A stretch of 64,000 nt of DNA from VXLM01 sp034421575 (GCA_034421575.1 DAOUKG010000004.1:1-64000), one strand, 5' to 3'. Numbered from the stretch's first letter, positions 15,511 through 24,252 are shown. Numbers and translations are program-made. Notes: a model not told the origin generated them from the letters alone.

Positions 15511-15963
15511 TTGGCTACGACATCCCAGATCGTCGATATCACTCCCCTTGCGGCGCAGAAGCTCAAGGAAGCCCTCGAAGAGCAGGGGCAGTCGGGCGCA
15601 CTCCTGAGAGTAATGCCCATGCCGGGCCCACACGGCGGATTCCAGTATGCGATGAGCATTGAGGCAGAGGCGAAGGACGACGACTTCGCCATGGACGTCG
15701 AAGGCCTCACGATCCTGGTCGACTCCGAGAGCGCTCCCCTCGTGGATGGCGCGCAGATCGACTACATGGAATGCCTGATGCGCAGCGGGTTCGTCATCAG
15801 CAACCCGAACGTCGAGTTCGCCGGAGGCGGATGCGGCGGTGGTGGCGGTGGCGGTTGTGCCTGTGGCGGAGGTGGAGGTGGAGGCTACGGCGCCGGCGGT
15901 GGCGGTGGAGGCTGCGGCGGCGGTGGAGGTGGTGGTTGCGCTTGCGGCGGTGGCGGACACTAA
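15511..15963 (+). CDS. HesB/IscA-like Fe-S protein with Gly/Cys-rich tail
   Basis: A 150-residue protein. Residues 7-103 match the A-type Fe-S carrier fold (ITPLAAQKLKEAL, GGFQYAMSIEAEAKDDD, LTILVDSESAPLVDGAQIDYMECLMRSGFVISNPN). Canonical members end in CGCGxSF and have an internal Cys in G-C-S/A-G. Here the internal site reads GPHGG. The end is replaced by residues 105-150: almost pure glycine with Cys at 108, 116, 118, 135, 143 and 145. Cluster or metal binding through this flexible tail is plausible. It starts with TTG behind GGAGG. A strong terminator follows. Confidence 0.8.
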   Translation: MATTSQIVDITPLAAQKLKEALEEQGQSGALLRVMPMPGPHGGFQYAMSIEAEAKDDDFAMDVEGLTILVDSESAPLVDGAQIDYMECLMRSGFVISNPNVEFAGGGCGGGGGGGCACGGGGGGGYGAGGGGGGCGGGGGGGCACGGGGH

Positions 15964-16003
15964 GAAACTCCAGCACCCCAAGAAGTAAAGCATTGAAGAA
16001 TCG

Positions 16004-16034
16004 GGCGGGACGACCTTTGTCGTCCCGCCTTTGC
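16004..16034 (+). terminator. Intrinsic terminator after the HesB-like gene
   Basis: A perfect 11-bp stem, GGCGGGACGAC/GTCGTCCCGCC, with a CTTT loop is followed by TTTGCTTTG, 41 bp beyond the stop codon. Confidence 0.85.
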
Positions 16035-16050
16035 TTTGAGGCACTGAGCG

Positions 16051-16758
16051 TTGCTGTTCGCCGTCTTTGAATACCTCGGTTCCGAGCCGACTTACGCGGT
16101 GATTACTCTCATGGCGTTTGTCCTCGCCATCGTAGTGGCGATCACGGTGCACGAGTTCAGTCACGCACTGACGGCAAACCTGCTTGGGGACAGCACCGCG
16201 AAGAACCAGGGAAGGCTCACCCTCAACCCGCTCGCCCATCTCGACCCGGCGGGCACCGTCATGATCGTGGTGGTCGGATTCGGCTGGGGAAGGCCGACGC
16301 CAGTGAATCCAGCACGGTTCGGCAGCCACATGCGCTCGGGCATGGCCGCTGTATCGTTCGCCGGGCCGATTTCGAACGTGATCGTCGCTTCCCTCTGCGC
16401 CATACCCGTCAAGATCGGGCTGCTCAGTCCCGGCATCGTGGGGTTCTCGCTGTTCCACGGGGACACCGGCGAGTTATGGGCCTATCTGCTGGGATCGCTC
16501 ATCTTCATCAACATTCTGCTGGCGGCGTTCAATCTCATTCCGGTAGCGCCGCTGGACGGGTTCAAGGTCGTGCAAGGACTCTTGCCCCGCGACGCGGCAC
16601 TGCAGTGGAGCCGGTTAGAGAGATGGGGCCCGTTGATATTGCTCGTCCTCATCATCTCGGGATTCATACTCCCCACGGGAAGCCTGCTCGTTCCCATCAT
16701 GAGGCCGCTGGTGAACGCCCTTGCGTTCATCATCATTGGTGGACAGATTTGGGGCTAA
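16051..16758 (+). CDS. Site-2 protease family (M50) membrane metallopeptidase
   Basis: A 235-residue integral membrane protein with about five hydrophobic helices. The zinc motif HEFSH lies in the first helices (TVHEFSHAL) and the second metal-ligand motif NLIPVAPLDG lies near residue 165. No PDZ or CBS domain is present, so it is the short form of the family. Members cut substrates within the membrane, often anti-sigma factors. It starts with TTG preceded by GAGG. The 43-bp gap to tyrA suggests co-transcription. Confidence 0.88.
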   Translation: MLFAVFEYLGSEPTYAVITLMAFVLAIVVAITVHEFSHALTANLLGDSTAKNQGRLTLNPLAHLDPAGTVMIVVVGFGWGRPTPVNPARFGSHMRSGMAAVSFAGPISNVIVASLCAIPVKIGLLSPGIVGFSLFHGDTGELWAYLLGSLIFINILLAAFNLIPVAPLDGFKVVQGLLPRDAALQWSRLERWGPLILLVLIISGFILPTGSLLVPIMRPLVNALAFIIIGGQIWG

Positions 16759-16801
16759 TCTGGTTCAATCATTCACACGAATAGAGGAACGACCGTCTGC
16801 T

Positions 16802-17815
16802 ATGGATAGAATCACGATCATAGGATCCGGCAGCATCGCACTGTCGATGGGGCTTGGCATCAAGGCCCTCGACCTGAAAGAGACCGAGGTCGTCGGTACG
16901 TCCGGCGACCGCAAGTGGCGCGAAAAGGCCACCGAGACCGGCGCCTTCGACTCAGTCGGCGGGAACCTGGGAAGCGCGCTCGACGGCGCGAGGCTTGTGG
17001 TCCTCGACACGCCGGCTTCAGAGACAAAGGAAATCATGGAAGCCATCGGCCCTGTGCTGGAGCAGGACTGCCGGGTCACCAACACGGGCCTCTCGATGAC
17101 GCGGACCCTGGAATGGGCGGATGCCTACTTCCGTGATGACACCACCTTCGTTGCAGGCCGCCCACTCCTGAAGGTCCCCTCCAGCGATCTGAGCGCCGCG
17201 GACGGTGACGCGTTTCAAGGCATCGACTATTGCCTCGCTCCCTCGGTGAAAGCCCGACCTGAGGGGATGAGGACCGTCGTCGGCCTCGTCGAATCGCTCG
17301 GCGCGAACCCGCTCTTCCTCGATCCGCACGAACACGACTCGTACACGGCAGCGGTAACGCTCATGCCGTCGCTGCTGTCGTCGGCGCTGGTGAGCATGGC
17401 TTCGGACAGCCCGTCGTGGCGGGAGATGTCGAAGCTGGTCGGCAGCGAGTTTCATCAAGCTGCCACGCTTGCCTCTGTCGACCCGATCGAACTGGCCGAT
17501 GAAGTCGGAGTCAATTCCGACTCCGTCGCCGTTTGGATCGACCGCATGATCGAGGCGCTGCAGTCGTACAGAACTCTTGCCCAGAGCCCACGAGACAAGG
17601 TCGAGGAAGCTCTAGTCAACTCTTGGGAGGAGCGACTCAAACTGGAGTTGGGCCAAGTCCACGAATACGATGGGCCACGAATGCCCTCCACCGGGGAGAC
17701 GGTTGCCAGCATGTTCGTTGGAAGCAGGCTTGCAGGCAGAGCACGAGATATCAAGGATGCCAAGAAGGACTCCCCCTGGCGTTACACCGGAAAAAGGAAC
17801 CGGAAGGACAAGTGA
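16802..17815 (+). CDS. Prephenate dehydrogenase-like NAD(P)-binding protein
   Basis: A 337-residue TyrA-type protein: Rossmann motif IIGSGSIALSMGLGIKA at the N-terminus, VVLDTPASETKEIMEAI, and a central GRPLLKVPSSD. In TyrA proteins this central site carries HP-x-x-G; here it is GRPL, so activity should be confirmed. It would convert prephenate to hydroxyphenylpyruvate in tyrosine synthesis. The ATG at 16802 follows GAGGA; the longer frame from 16721 enters the preceding gene. It overlaps aroA (GTGA), which supports the aromatic-pathway role. Confidence 0.75.
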   Translation: MDRITIIGSGSIALSMGLGIKALDLKETEVVGTSGDRKWREKATETGAFDSVGGNLGSALDGARLVVLDTPASETKEIMEAIGPVLEQDCRVTNTGLSMTRTLEWADAYFRDDTTFVAGRPLLKVPSSDLSAADGDAFQGIDYCLAPSVKARPEGMRTVVGLVESLGANPLFLDPHEHDSYTAAVTLMPSLLSSALVSMASDSPSWREMSKLVGSEFHQAATLASVDPIELADEVGVNSDSVAVWIDRMIEALQSYRTLAQSPRDKVEEALVNSWEERLKLELGQVHEYDGPRMPSTGETVASMFVGSRLAGRARDIKDAKKDSPWRYTGKRNRKDK

Positions 17816-19125
17816 ACCGAACAATCCAGACACAGGGCCGGCTCGAAGGGACCGTATCGACCGCCGGCGACAAGTCGATATCCCACCGTGCGGCGCTGCT
17901 CAACTCCATCGCGGACGGGACGGCGCACGTTTCCAACTTCTGCGTAGGGGACGACCGCACGTCGATGCTCGGATGTTTGCGAGGTCTGGGCGTCGAGATC
18001 ACCAAGTGCAGCGACTGTGACCTGTGCCCGGACGAAGACTGCTTCAAAGTCGTGGGAGTCGGCCTGAACGGACTCCAAGAACCGTCCGACGTGCTCCACG
18101 CGGGCAACAGCGGCACGACGACGCGACTCGTGGCGGGGCTGCTGGCGGGCCAGCCGTTTCTGTCGGTATTGACGGGAGACGATTCATTGCGGTCGCGACC
18201 GATGGGGCGGATAGTCGATCCTCTCCGCGAGATGGGAGCGGGCTTCATGGGGCGCAACGGCGACTCGCTTCTGCCCCTGGCGGTGCGCGGCGGAAACCTG
18301 AAGGCCGTCGAGTACGATCTCAAGGTCGCGAGCGCGCAGGTGAAGTCGGCAATCCTCATAGCAGGGCTGTATGCAGATGGCCGCACCGTCGTGCGGTCGC
18401 CGGGTCAGTCGCGCGACCACACCGAACGGATGATGCGGCACATGGGGGCTGACGCGGATATCAACGGCCTCTCGGTCTCCGTGCAGGCTTCCAATCTCAC
18501 TGCCACAGACGTCAGGGTACCCGGCGACATCAGCTCCGCGGCATTCTGGATGGTTGCAGGGGCCGCTCATCCCAACGCGAGCATTCGCCTTAGCAATGTC
18601 GGCATCAACCCTTCGCGCACGGGCGTCATCGAGGTCCTCAAGTCGATGGGAGCATCCCTACGCATGGAGAACGTCGTCGAGGACGAGTCTGAACCGGCGG
18701 CGGACATCATCGTCGAGTCATCCGACCTTCGAGGTGTGGAGATAGGTGGAGACATCATCCCGCAAGTCATCGACGAGATTCCCGTGCTCGCGCTCGCGGC
18801 GGCGCGGGCGAAGGGCGAGACGGTCATCCGGGACGCCGAAGAGCTTCGCGTCAAGGAGTCCGACCGTATCACCGCGACCGTGACGGGACTTGCTCGTCTA
18901 GGCGTCGACGTGGAGGAGACCGAAGACGGCATGGTGATCCGAGGCGGCAACAAGCTGCACGGGGCCAACGTCAACAGCTTCGGCGATCACCGTATCGCCA
19001 TGACCATGGGCATCGCGGGCACCATCGCGGACGGCGAGACAACCATTGACGGTGCGGATGCGGCGGACGTGTCGTACCCGACGTTCTGGAGCACTCTCGA
19101 ATCCGTGTCCGGGCCGTCTTCGTGA
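17812..19125 (+). CDS. aroA: 3-phosphoshikimate 1-carboxyvinyltransferase (EPSP synthase)
   Basis: A 437-residue enzyme of the shikimate pathway joining PEP and shikimate 3-phosphate. Motifs are GDKSISHRA, GNSGTTTRL, RSRPMGR, SAQVKSA, RDHTE, NPSR and LRVKESDR, then FGDHRIAM. GDKS, SAQxK and RxHxE are class II signatures linked to glyphosate tolerance. An unusual cluster Cys66-x2-Cys69-x2-Cys72-x4-Cys77 interrupts the segment before GNSG. It starts with GTG overlapping the tyrA stop. The longer open frame upstream lies within tyrA. It overlaps gmk by GTGA. Confidence 0.93.
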   Translation: MNRTIQTQGRLEGTVSTAGDKSISHRAALLNSIADGTAHVSNFCVGDDRTSMLGCLRGLGVEITKCSDCDLCPDEDCFKVVGVGLNGLQEPSDVLHAGNSGTTTRLVAGLLAGQPFLSVLTGDDSLRSRPMGRIVDPLREMGAGFMGRNGDSLLPLAVRGGNLKAVEYDLKVASAQVKSAILIAGLYADGRTVVRSPGQSRDHTERMMRHMGADADINGLSVSVQASNLTATDVRVPGDISSAAFWMVAGAAHPNASIRLSNVGINPSRTGVIEVLKSMGASLRMENVVEDESEPAADIIVESSDLRGVEIGGDIIPQVIDEIPVLALAAARAKGETVIRDAEELRVKESDRITATVTGLARLGVDVEETEDGMVIRGGNKLHGANVNSFGDHRIAMTMGIAGTIADGETTIDGADAADVSYPTFWSTLESVSGPSS

Positions 19126-19745
19126 GTGTGGTGGGCAGTATATCGCCGGATGAAGGCGTTCCCCTCCTAGTCGTGATATCCGGTCCGTCCGGCGTCGGGA
19201 AGGACGCCGTCCTCGAACGAATGAAGGCGTCTAACGTCCCCTACCACTTCGCCGTGACGGCGACGGCCCGTCCGAAGCGCGAAAACGAGGTCGACGGCGT
19301 TGACTATGTCTTCGTTAGCCGCGAAGAATTCCAAGACATGATTCGGAGCGACGAACTGCTTGAATGGGCAGAGGTGTACGGGAATCCCTACGGTGTGCCG
19401 AAGTCCCCCGTGCGCGATGCCCTGGCGCAAGGGCGGGACGTGATCCTCAAGATCGACGTGCAGGGAGGAGACAATATCCGTAGGCTCGTGCCGGGGGCGG
19501 TCTACGTGTTCCTGGCTCCGCCCGATATGGCGGAGTTGGAGCAACGCTTGACGCAAAGAAGGACCGAGTCGCGGGAAACGTTGAAGGTGAGGCTGGAGAC
19601 GGCGGCGATGGAGATGGAAGAGGCGGAGAAGTACGATCATGTGGTCGTCAACCGGACCAGCCGCCTTGACGATGCTGTGGAAGAGATCAACGCGATCATT
19701 CGCCGGGAGCGTGGGCGGCGGGGACGGGAACGGATATTCATTTGA
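19122..19745 (+). CDS. gmk: Guanylate kinase
   Basis: A 207-residue enzyme that phosphorylates GMP to GDP. P-loop GPSGVGKD, GMP-binding TATARPKRENEVDGVDYVFVS, and LLEWAEVYGNPYGVPKSPV, all standard. The N-terminus has an extra 15 residues before the first strand. It starts with GTG overlapping the aroA stop by GTGA. It is the last gene of the tyrA-aroA-gmk block. Confidence 0.93.
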   Translation: MSVVGSISPDEGVPLLVVISGPSGVGKDAVLERMKASNVPYHFAVTATARPKRENEVDGVDYVFVSREEFQDMIRSDELLEWAEVYGNPYGVPKSPVRDALAQGRDVILKIDVQGGDNIRRLVPGAVYVFLAPPDMAELEQRLTQRRTESRETLKVRLETAAMEMEEAEKYDHVVVNRTSRLDDAVEEINAIIRRERGRRGRERIFI

Positions 19746-19900
19746 TACCACTTTGGCGTGATAAATCCGTATATGAGTACAGCCGAGGAGTGGATTCCCG
19801 CCCCGTATCTGGGTACGGGGTGACGTTCTTTCGCGGGAATGACGGTTGGGTATGTTGTGTCACGATTTAAAATTACAGCGTAGTCAAAACGAATCGGTAT
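19745..19900. repeat. ATACCA...TGGTAT inverted-terminus repeat, copy A
   Basis: A 156-bp block bounded by ATACCACTTTGG and CGAATCGGTAT. It shares interior segments with the copy at 59762-59888 (GGCGTGATAA, TATGAGTACAGC, GGTTGGGTATGTTGTGTCAC, GCGTAGTCAAAA). It contains a nested ATTCCCGC/GCGGGAAT palindrome. An inverted REP pair follows at 19925-19975. No coding capacity is seen. Confidence 0.65.
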
Positions 19901-19913
19901 AAGAAGCTTGTGG

Positions 19914-19976
19914 AGCCGTTCGTGGTGAGCTTGTCGAACCGTGAACGGCCCTTCGACAAGCTCAGGGCGAACGAAG
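19914..19976. repeat. Inverted pair of REP-like repeats
   Basis: GTGAGCTTGTCGAA and CCTTCGACAAGCTCAGGG face each other about 10 bp apart and can form a long hairpin between gmk and the enoyl-CoA hydratase gene. It may terminate gmk transcription. Confidence 0.65.
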
Positions 19977-20025
19977 TATATTGCCCGACAGCATCCTCTT
20001 GAATACGGTCTACAGAAAGGCTGAA

Positions 20026-20817
20026 ATGAACTTCGAGCATATCCTGTACGAAAAACGTGACCGGATCGCGTATGTCACGCTTAACCGGCCTTCACAACTG
20101 AACGCACTGCACCCGGGCGGGAATCGCGAGGTGCGAGAGGCTTTTACCGATTTCCGGGACGACGACGACACCCTCGTTGCGATCCTGAGCGGCGCGGGGG
20201 AGCGGGCGTTCTGCGCGGGGAATGACCTCAAGTACATGGCCGAGCACGGCAAACCCGGAGAGCCGTACCCCGACGCGCATCTCTACCCGTTTGGGGGCAT
20301 CACGGCGGACTTCACGTGCTGGAAGCCGATCATAGCGGCGGTGCACGGATACGCGCTTGGAGGCGGTTTTGAGCTTGCGCTGTCGTGCGATCTCATCATC
20401 GCGACGGAGGACGCGCGATTCGGTCTGCCCGAGGCGAGAGTAGGAGTCGTCGCAAGCGGCGGCGGGCCTCACCGGATCGTCCGGCAGTTGCCGCTGAACA
20501 TCGCCATGGGAATCCTGCTGGGAGGCAAGCCGATCACCGCAGAGCAGGCGCATGGCTGGGGACTGGTCAACGAAGTTGCCGCAACCAAAACCGATCTCAT
20601 GGGGACGGCAGAACGCTGGGCCAACGACATCATGGAGGCTGCTCCGCTGTCGGTGCGCGCGACCAAGCAGGTTGCGCTACAGGGGTTGGAATCGACGCTG
20701 GACGTCGCGATCAACCGGGAGTACAGCGAATTCCGCAAGGCCCGCCACTCCGAGGACTTCGTAGAGGGACCAAAGGCTTTCGCCGCCAAGCGCAAGCCCG
20801 TCTGGAAGGGCAAGTAA
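20026..20817 (+). CDS. Enoyl-CoA hydratase/isomerase family protein
   Basis: A 263-residue crotonase-fold protein. The oxyanion-hole segment is GERAFCAGNDLKYMAEHG, and AVHGYALGGGFELALSCDLIIA follows. The acid region reads FGLPEARVGVVASGGGPHRIVRQLP: hydratases have Glu in LPEV, and here E in LPEAR is present, while the second Glu (PGxGGTQ) is replaced by ASGGGPH. The reaction could therefore be hydration, isomerisation or another crotonase chemistry. The ATG at 20026 follows AGAAAGG. It is followed 29 bp later by an M1 aminopeptidase, a pairing without obvious metabolic meaning. Confidence 0.85.
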   Translation: MNFEHILYEKRDRIAYVTLNRPSQLNALHPGGNREVREAFTDFRDDDDTLVAILSGAGERAFCAGNDLKYMAEHGKPGEPYPDAHLYPFGGITADFTCWKPIIAAVHGYALGGGFELALSCDLIIATEDARFGLPEARVGVVASGGGPHRIVRQLPLNIAMGILLGGKPITAEQAHGWGLVNEVAATKTDLMGTAERWANDIMEAAPLSVRATKQVALQGLESTLDVAINREYSEFRKARHSEDFVEGPKAFAAKRKPVWKGK

Positions 20818-20846
20818 CAGTTTTCAAGTAACCGAGAGGAATCGAA

Positions 20847-23432
20847 ATGACCACACCGACCATGCTCCCTACCAACGTCCGACCGTCCGCGTACGATCTG
20901 ACGCTCCAACCCGACCTCGAGAACTTCACCTTTCGCGGTAAGGTAGACATCGACCTTGCCGTCCGCGAGACGACGAGCGAGATCGTGATGAACGCCGACG
21001 AGATCGAAATCCAAGAGACGCGGCTGACCCTGGCCGATGGACGGAGGTTCGAAACGTGCTGCATCGACTTCGACAAGGAACAGGAGACCGTCACGCTGGG
21101 GTTCGACGAGGAGCTTTCAACTGGAGAGGCAAGATTGCACCTGAAGTTCACGGGAGAGCTGAACGACAAGCTGCGTGGGTTCTACCGGAGCAAGTACACC
21201 GACTCCGACGGCACGGAGAAATACCTCGCCACCACGCAGTTGGAGGCTACCGACGCGCGGCGGGCGTTTCCGTGCTGGGACGAGCCCGCCATCAAGGCGA
21301 CGTTCAAGGTCACGCTCATCATTCCGTCGGACCTCGAAGCGGTGTCGAACATGAGCATCGTGCGAGAGAGCGAGGTCGAGCCGGGACTGAAGAGGCTGGA
21401 GTTCGGCGAGACTCCCATCATGTCGACCTACCTGCTGGCCTTCATCATCGGCGAACTTAGCTGCGTCGAGAGGACGGCGGAAGACGGCACGATCGTGCGG
21501 GTGTATACGACGCGCGGCAAGGAGGAGCAGGGGCGGTTCGCGCTGGACGTGTCGGTCGATCTGCTGGGGTACTTCAACGACTACTTCGGCATACCCTACC
21601 CGCTCGAAAAGATGGACCACATAGCCATTCCCGACTTCGCGGCGGGGGCGATGGAGAACTGGGGAGCCATCACGTATCGGGAGATCGCCATACTCGTAGA
21701 CCCGGAGAACACGTCGGCGGGCACCAAGCAGATCGTCGCGAGCATCGTCTCGCATGAGATGGCGCACCAATGGTTCGGGAACCTCGTCACGATGGCGTGG
21801 TGGGACGCCCTCTGGCTGAACGAGAGCTTCGCGTCGTGGATGGGCGACAAGGCGGTCGACCATCTCTTCCCTGAGTGGGATACGTGGACGAGCTTCGTGT
21901 CCCAGGACACGACTCGCGCCCTGAGCCTCGACGGGCTGAAGAACTCGCACCCGATCCACCAGGAGGTCAAGAACCCCGCCGAGATAGGCCAGCTCTTCGA
22001 CGCCATCAGCTACAGCAAAGGCGGCTCCGTGCTGCGGATGCTCGAAGACTTCCTCGGCTCCGAGAATTTTCGTAAAGGGCTCCACAACTACCTTGTCAAG
22101 CACAGCTACGCCAATGCCGATACGGGAGACCTGTGGGACGCCCTCGGCGAGGCGTCGGGCGAGCCGGTCTCTGAGATGATGGAGACGTGGCTGCACCAGA
22201 CGGGGTACCCGTACCTCGACGCGAAGATCAAGCACGAAGAATCGGGCATCACCGTCTCGGTCGAGCAGCGGCGCTTCGTCTACGACTCGATCATCGACGG
22301 TGCCGGGGAGGACGAGACCCTCTGGCACGTGCCGCTTCGGGCAAGGTCGGGGCAGAGCGATGAGGTAGCGTCTGTTCTCCAGCAAGGACGGTCTGCGAGC
22401 CTGAGCGTGGGAGGCGGGACGAACGACTGGGTCAAGATCAACCCGGAGCAGACGGGGTTCTTCCGCGTGAAGTATCGAGGCGACGATCTCGCGCTGCTAC
22501 GACCCGCCATCGAGAGTCTCGACCTGTCCGCTGTCGACCGTCTGGGCATCCAGAGCGACGCATACGCCCTCGCGAAGGCGGGCATCCAGCCGGCCAGCGA
22601 GTTCCTCGAAATCGCACAGGCCTACGTGAACGAGAACCACGCCTACGTCTGGGGCGACCTCGGCGCGAATTTAGGCGCACTGGACAATCTCCTGTCTGAC
22701 GAGTCGTTCTTCGAGGCATATCAGCGCTTTGGGCGAGAGCTGTTCGGGCCTGCGGGCGCGCGGGTGGGCTGGGACCCGAAACCGGGCGAGGGCCACCTCG
22801 ACGCGCTGCTCCGCAGCACCGTGCTGGCCGGACTCGGAGGGTACGGCGATCCTGACACGCTGGCGGAGGCGGGACGCCGCTTCGGAGAGTACGTCAATGA
22901 CTCAAGCGGCGTTAATCCGGATATCCGCAAGGTCATCCTCAGCCTCACAGCCAAGGAGGGCGACAGCGACGTATACCACGCAATGTGGAAGCTGGAGCAG
23001 GACGCGACCCTGGAGGAAGAGAAGGTGAGGCTGCTCGGCGCGCTCACGGAGTTCGAAGACCAAGATCTGCTGATGACCACGCTCGAACGGTCGCTGGACA
23101 CGGAGTTCGTCCGCACCCACAACACGATCGGGATCATGGCGAGAACGGCGGGCAATCCGAAGGGCAAGAACCTCGCGTGGGACTTCCTCAAGGCAAACTG
23201 GTCGGAGTTCGACCGCCGGTACGGTGAGGGCGGCTTCGGCCTGATGACCCTCGTCAGCATCGCGGGGAGGTTCACGACGCAGGAGAAGCTGGAGGACGTG
23301 GAGAGGTTCTTCACCGACACTCCCGTACCGGCGGCGGACCGGACGATCCGGCAGGCCCTGGAAGCCATCCGCCTGAATGTCGCCTGGCTGGAGAAGAACC
23401 GCGGTCCGCTGGGGGAGTGGCTGGCGGGATAG
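20847..23432 (+). CDS. M1 family zinc aminopeptidase
   Basis: An 861-residue peptidase with no signal peptide, so cytoplasmic. Substrate-binding GAMEN is near residue 267. The zinc site is HEMAH (303-307) in SHEMAHQWFGN, with the third ligand Glu326 in NESFASWM. A long ERAP1-like helical C-terminal domain follows (about 540-850). It removes N-terminal amino acids from peptides. Length and order match the puromycin-sensitive/ERAP branch rather than bacterial PepN of Proteobacteria. Ribosome-binding site is GAGAGG. Confidence 0.95.
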   Translation: MTTPTMLPTNVRPSAYDLTLQPDLENFTFRGKVDIDLAVRETTSEIVMNADEIEIQETRLTLADGRRFETCCIDFDKEQETVTLGFDEELSTGEARLHLKFTGELNDKLRGFYRSKYTDSDGTEKYLATTQLEATDARRAFPCWDEPAIKATFKVTLIIPSDLEAVSNMSIVRESEVEPGLKRLEFGETPIMSTYLLAFIIGELSCVERTAEDGTIVRVYTTRGKEEQGRFALDVSVDLLGYFNDYFGIPYPLEKMDHIAIPDFAAGAMENWGAITYREIAILVDPENTSAGTKQIVASIVSHEMAHQWFGNLVTMAWWDALWLNESFASWMGDKAVDHLFPEWDTWTSFVSQDTTRALSLDGLKNSHPIHQEVKNPAEIGQLFDAISYSKGGSVLRMLEDFLGSENFRKGLHNYLVKHSYANADTGDLWDALGEASGEPVSEMMETWLHQTGYPYLDAKIKHEESGITVSVEQRRFVYDSIIDGAGEDETLWHVPLRARSGQSDEVASVLQQGRSASLSVGGGTNDWVKINPEQTGFFRVKYRGDDLALLRPAIESLDLSAVDRLGIQSDAYALAKAGIQPASEFLEIAQAYVNENHAYVWGDLGANLGALDNLLSDESFFEAYQRFGRELFGPAGARVGWDPKPGEGHLDALLRSTVLAGLGGYGDPDTLAEAGRRFGEYVNDSSGVNPDIRKVILSLTAKEGDSDVYHAMWKLEQDATLEEEKVRLLGALTEFEDQDLLMTTLERSLDTEFVRTHNTIGIMARTAGNPKGKNLAWDFLKANWSEFDRRYGEGGFGLMTLVSIAGRFTTQEKLEDVERFFTDTPVPAADRTIRQALEAIRLNVAWLEKNRGPLGEWLAG

Positions 23433-23559
23433 ACCAAAGGGCCGTTCGCGAAGCCCTGTACACCTAACTGGACACGATTGGGTCGACTTGGCTATGTGAC
23501 GCTTACTCCCTGATAGGCACCTTAGCTTATTCGCTCCGGTTCGCTATGTTCGGAGTATC

Positions 23560-23645
23560 TTATGAAGGTTGCCATCTTCACTGCCTAGCAGGGGCGATTC
23601 GCGAATCGCCCCTACGAGAGGTTGGCCTAGGGTTATTTTCCCGGG
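23560..23645. repeat. Composite repeat with GGGCGATTCGCGAATCGCCC palindrome
   Basis: It includes GAAGGTTGCCATCTTCACTGC, the 20-bp palindrome at 23592-23611, and GGTTATTTTCCCGGGA. The left flank matches the array units at 58450-59130. The right edge abuts the decayed antitoxin, taking the place where a toxin gene should be. Confidence 0.65.
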
Positions 23646-23649
23646 AGTG

Positions 23650-23901
23650 TCAAAGGTGGTGGCCCTCATGCCGGGATGCGAGTATTTCTTCCAAGGTAAT
23701 GTCGACTTTCCTTCACCCTGCTCTGCGGCGGCGGAATTCCTCGACTGCCGCTTGTCGACTCGCATGGTCCTGTGCGTGAGCGGGAATCAAGTGGGCGACC
23801 GTCTTGCCGTGTCTTGTGATGGCAATAGTCTCACCGTGCTCCACTTCGCGGAGAAGCTCGGCCAAATGTGCTTTGGCTTGAGTAGCTTGAATTTCACGCA
23901 T
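23650..23901 (-). pseudogene. Phd/YefM antitoxin interrupted by an in-frame stop
   Basis: The N-terminal 62 residues are a typical antitoxin (MREIQATQAKAHLAELLREVEHGE, IAITRHGKTVAHLIP). The frame hits TGA at 23715-23713. Translation through it continues in the same frame as RKVDITLEEILASRHEGHH, exactly the C-terminal toxin-binding tail of this subfamily, ending at 23650. At the TGA, relatives normally have tryptophan (TGG), so a single G-to-A change explains the stop. The partner PIN toxin expected downstream is absent and a composite repeat occupies the site. A truncated 62-residue DNA-binding protein might still be made. Confidence 0.7.
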
Positions 23902-24252
23902 GGTATTTACAACCAGTTGTTCTGAGTAGTCTATACAAGCATAGATGCTAGTCCAGTCTCAGTGCATTCTATATTTGAACAGACGAGAGTGAACGCTGGT
24001 TCCTTCTTGTCCGGCCCGCCCCCTCATTGGACAACGTTGTGAAGCCTTCATCGGATGGACGCATGTGCTCAGTGTGACACATGCGTTCTCATTGATCAAA
24101 TTGGGGCAAGGAAGGAAGCTGTTCAGAGTTCGTGAGGGGAATACCCTCACCCCAGCCCTCTCCCGCGAACGGGAGAGGGGGTCTTCTTTCGCAGGAATGG
24201 CGGTGTGCTGTGCGTGGGGTATGCGGTCGGCGCGTCGCCAGTATGACTGCCT
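23902..24252. other. Intergenic region with a CCCTCACCCC...GGGAGAGGG repeat
   Basis: The only recognised structure is the repeat at 24144-24181, CCCTCACCCCAGCCCTCTCC with a hairpin CTCTCCCG/CGGGAGAG. The same unit occurs at 45922, 61711 and 62047. Short frames here show no family features. Confidence 0.6.

Noticed and set aside
15307..16458. 383-codon minus-strand frame across the HesB-like and M50 genes
   Set aside because: Its Ala/Thr/Ser runs are the complement of the Gly-rich tail; no motif, and both plus-strand genes are well supported.
23713..23715. TGA in the antitoxin as selenocysteine
   Set aside because: Relatives have tryptophan at this place, there is no redox motif, and I see no hairpin fitting SECIS rules; a nonsense mutation is simpler.
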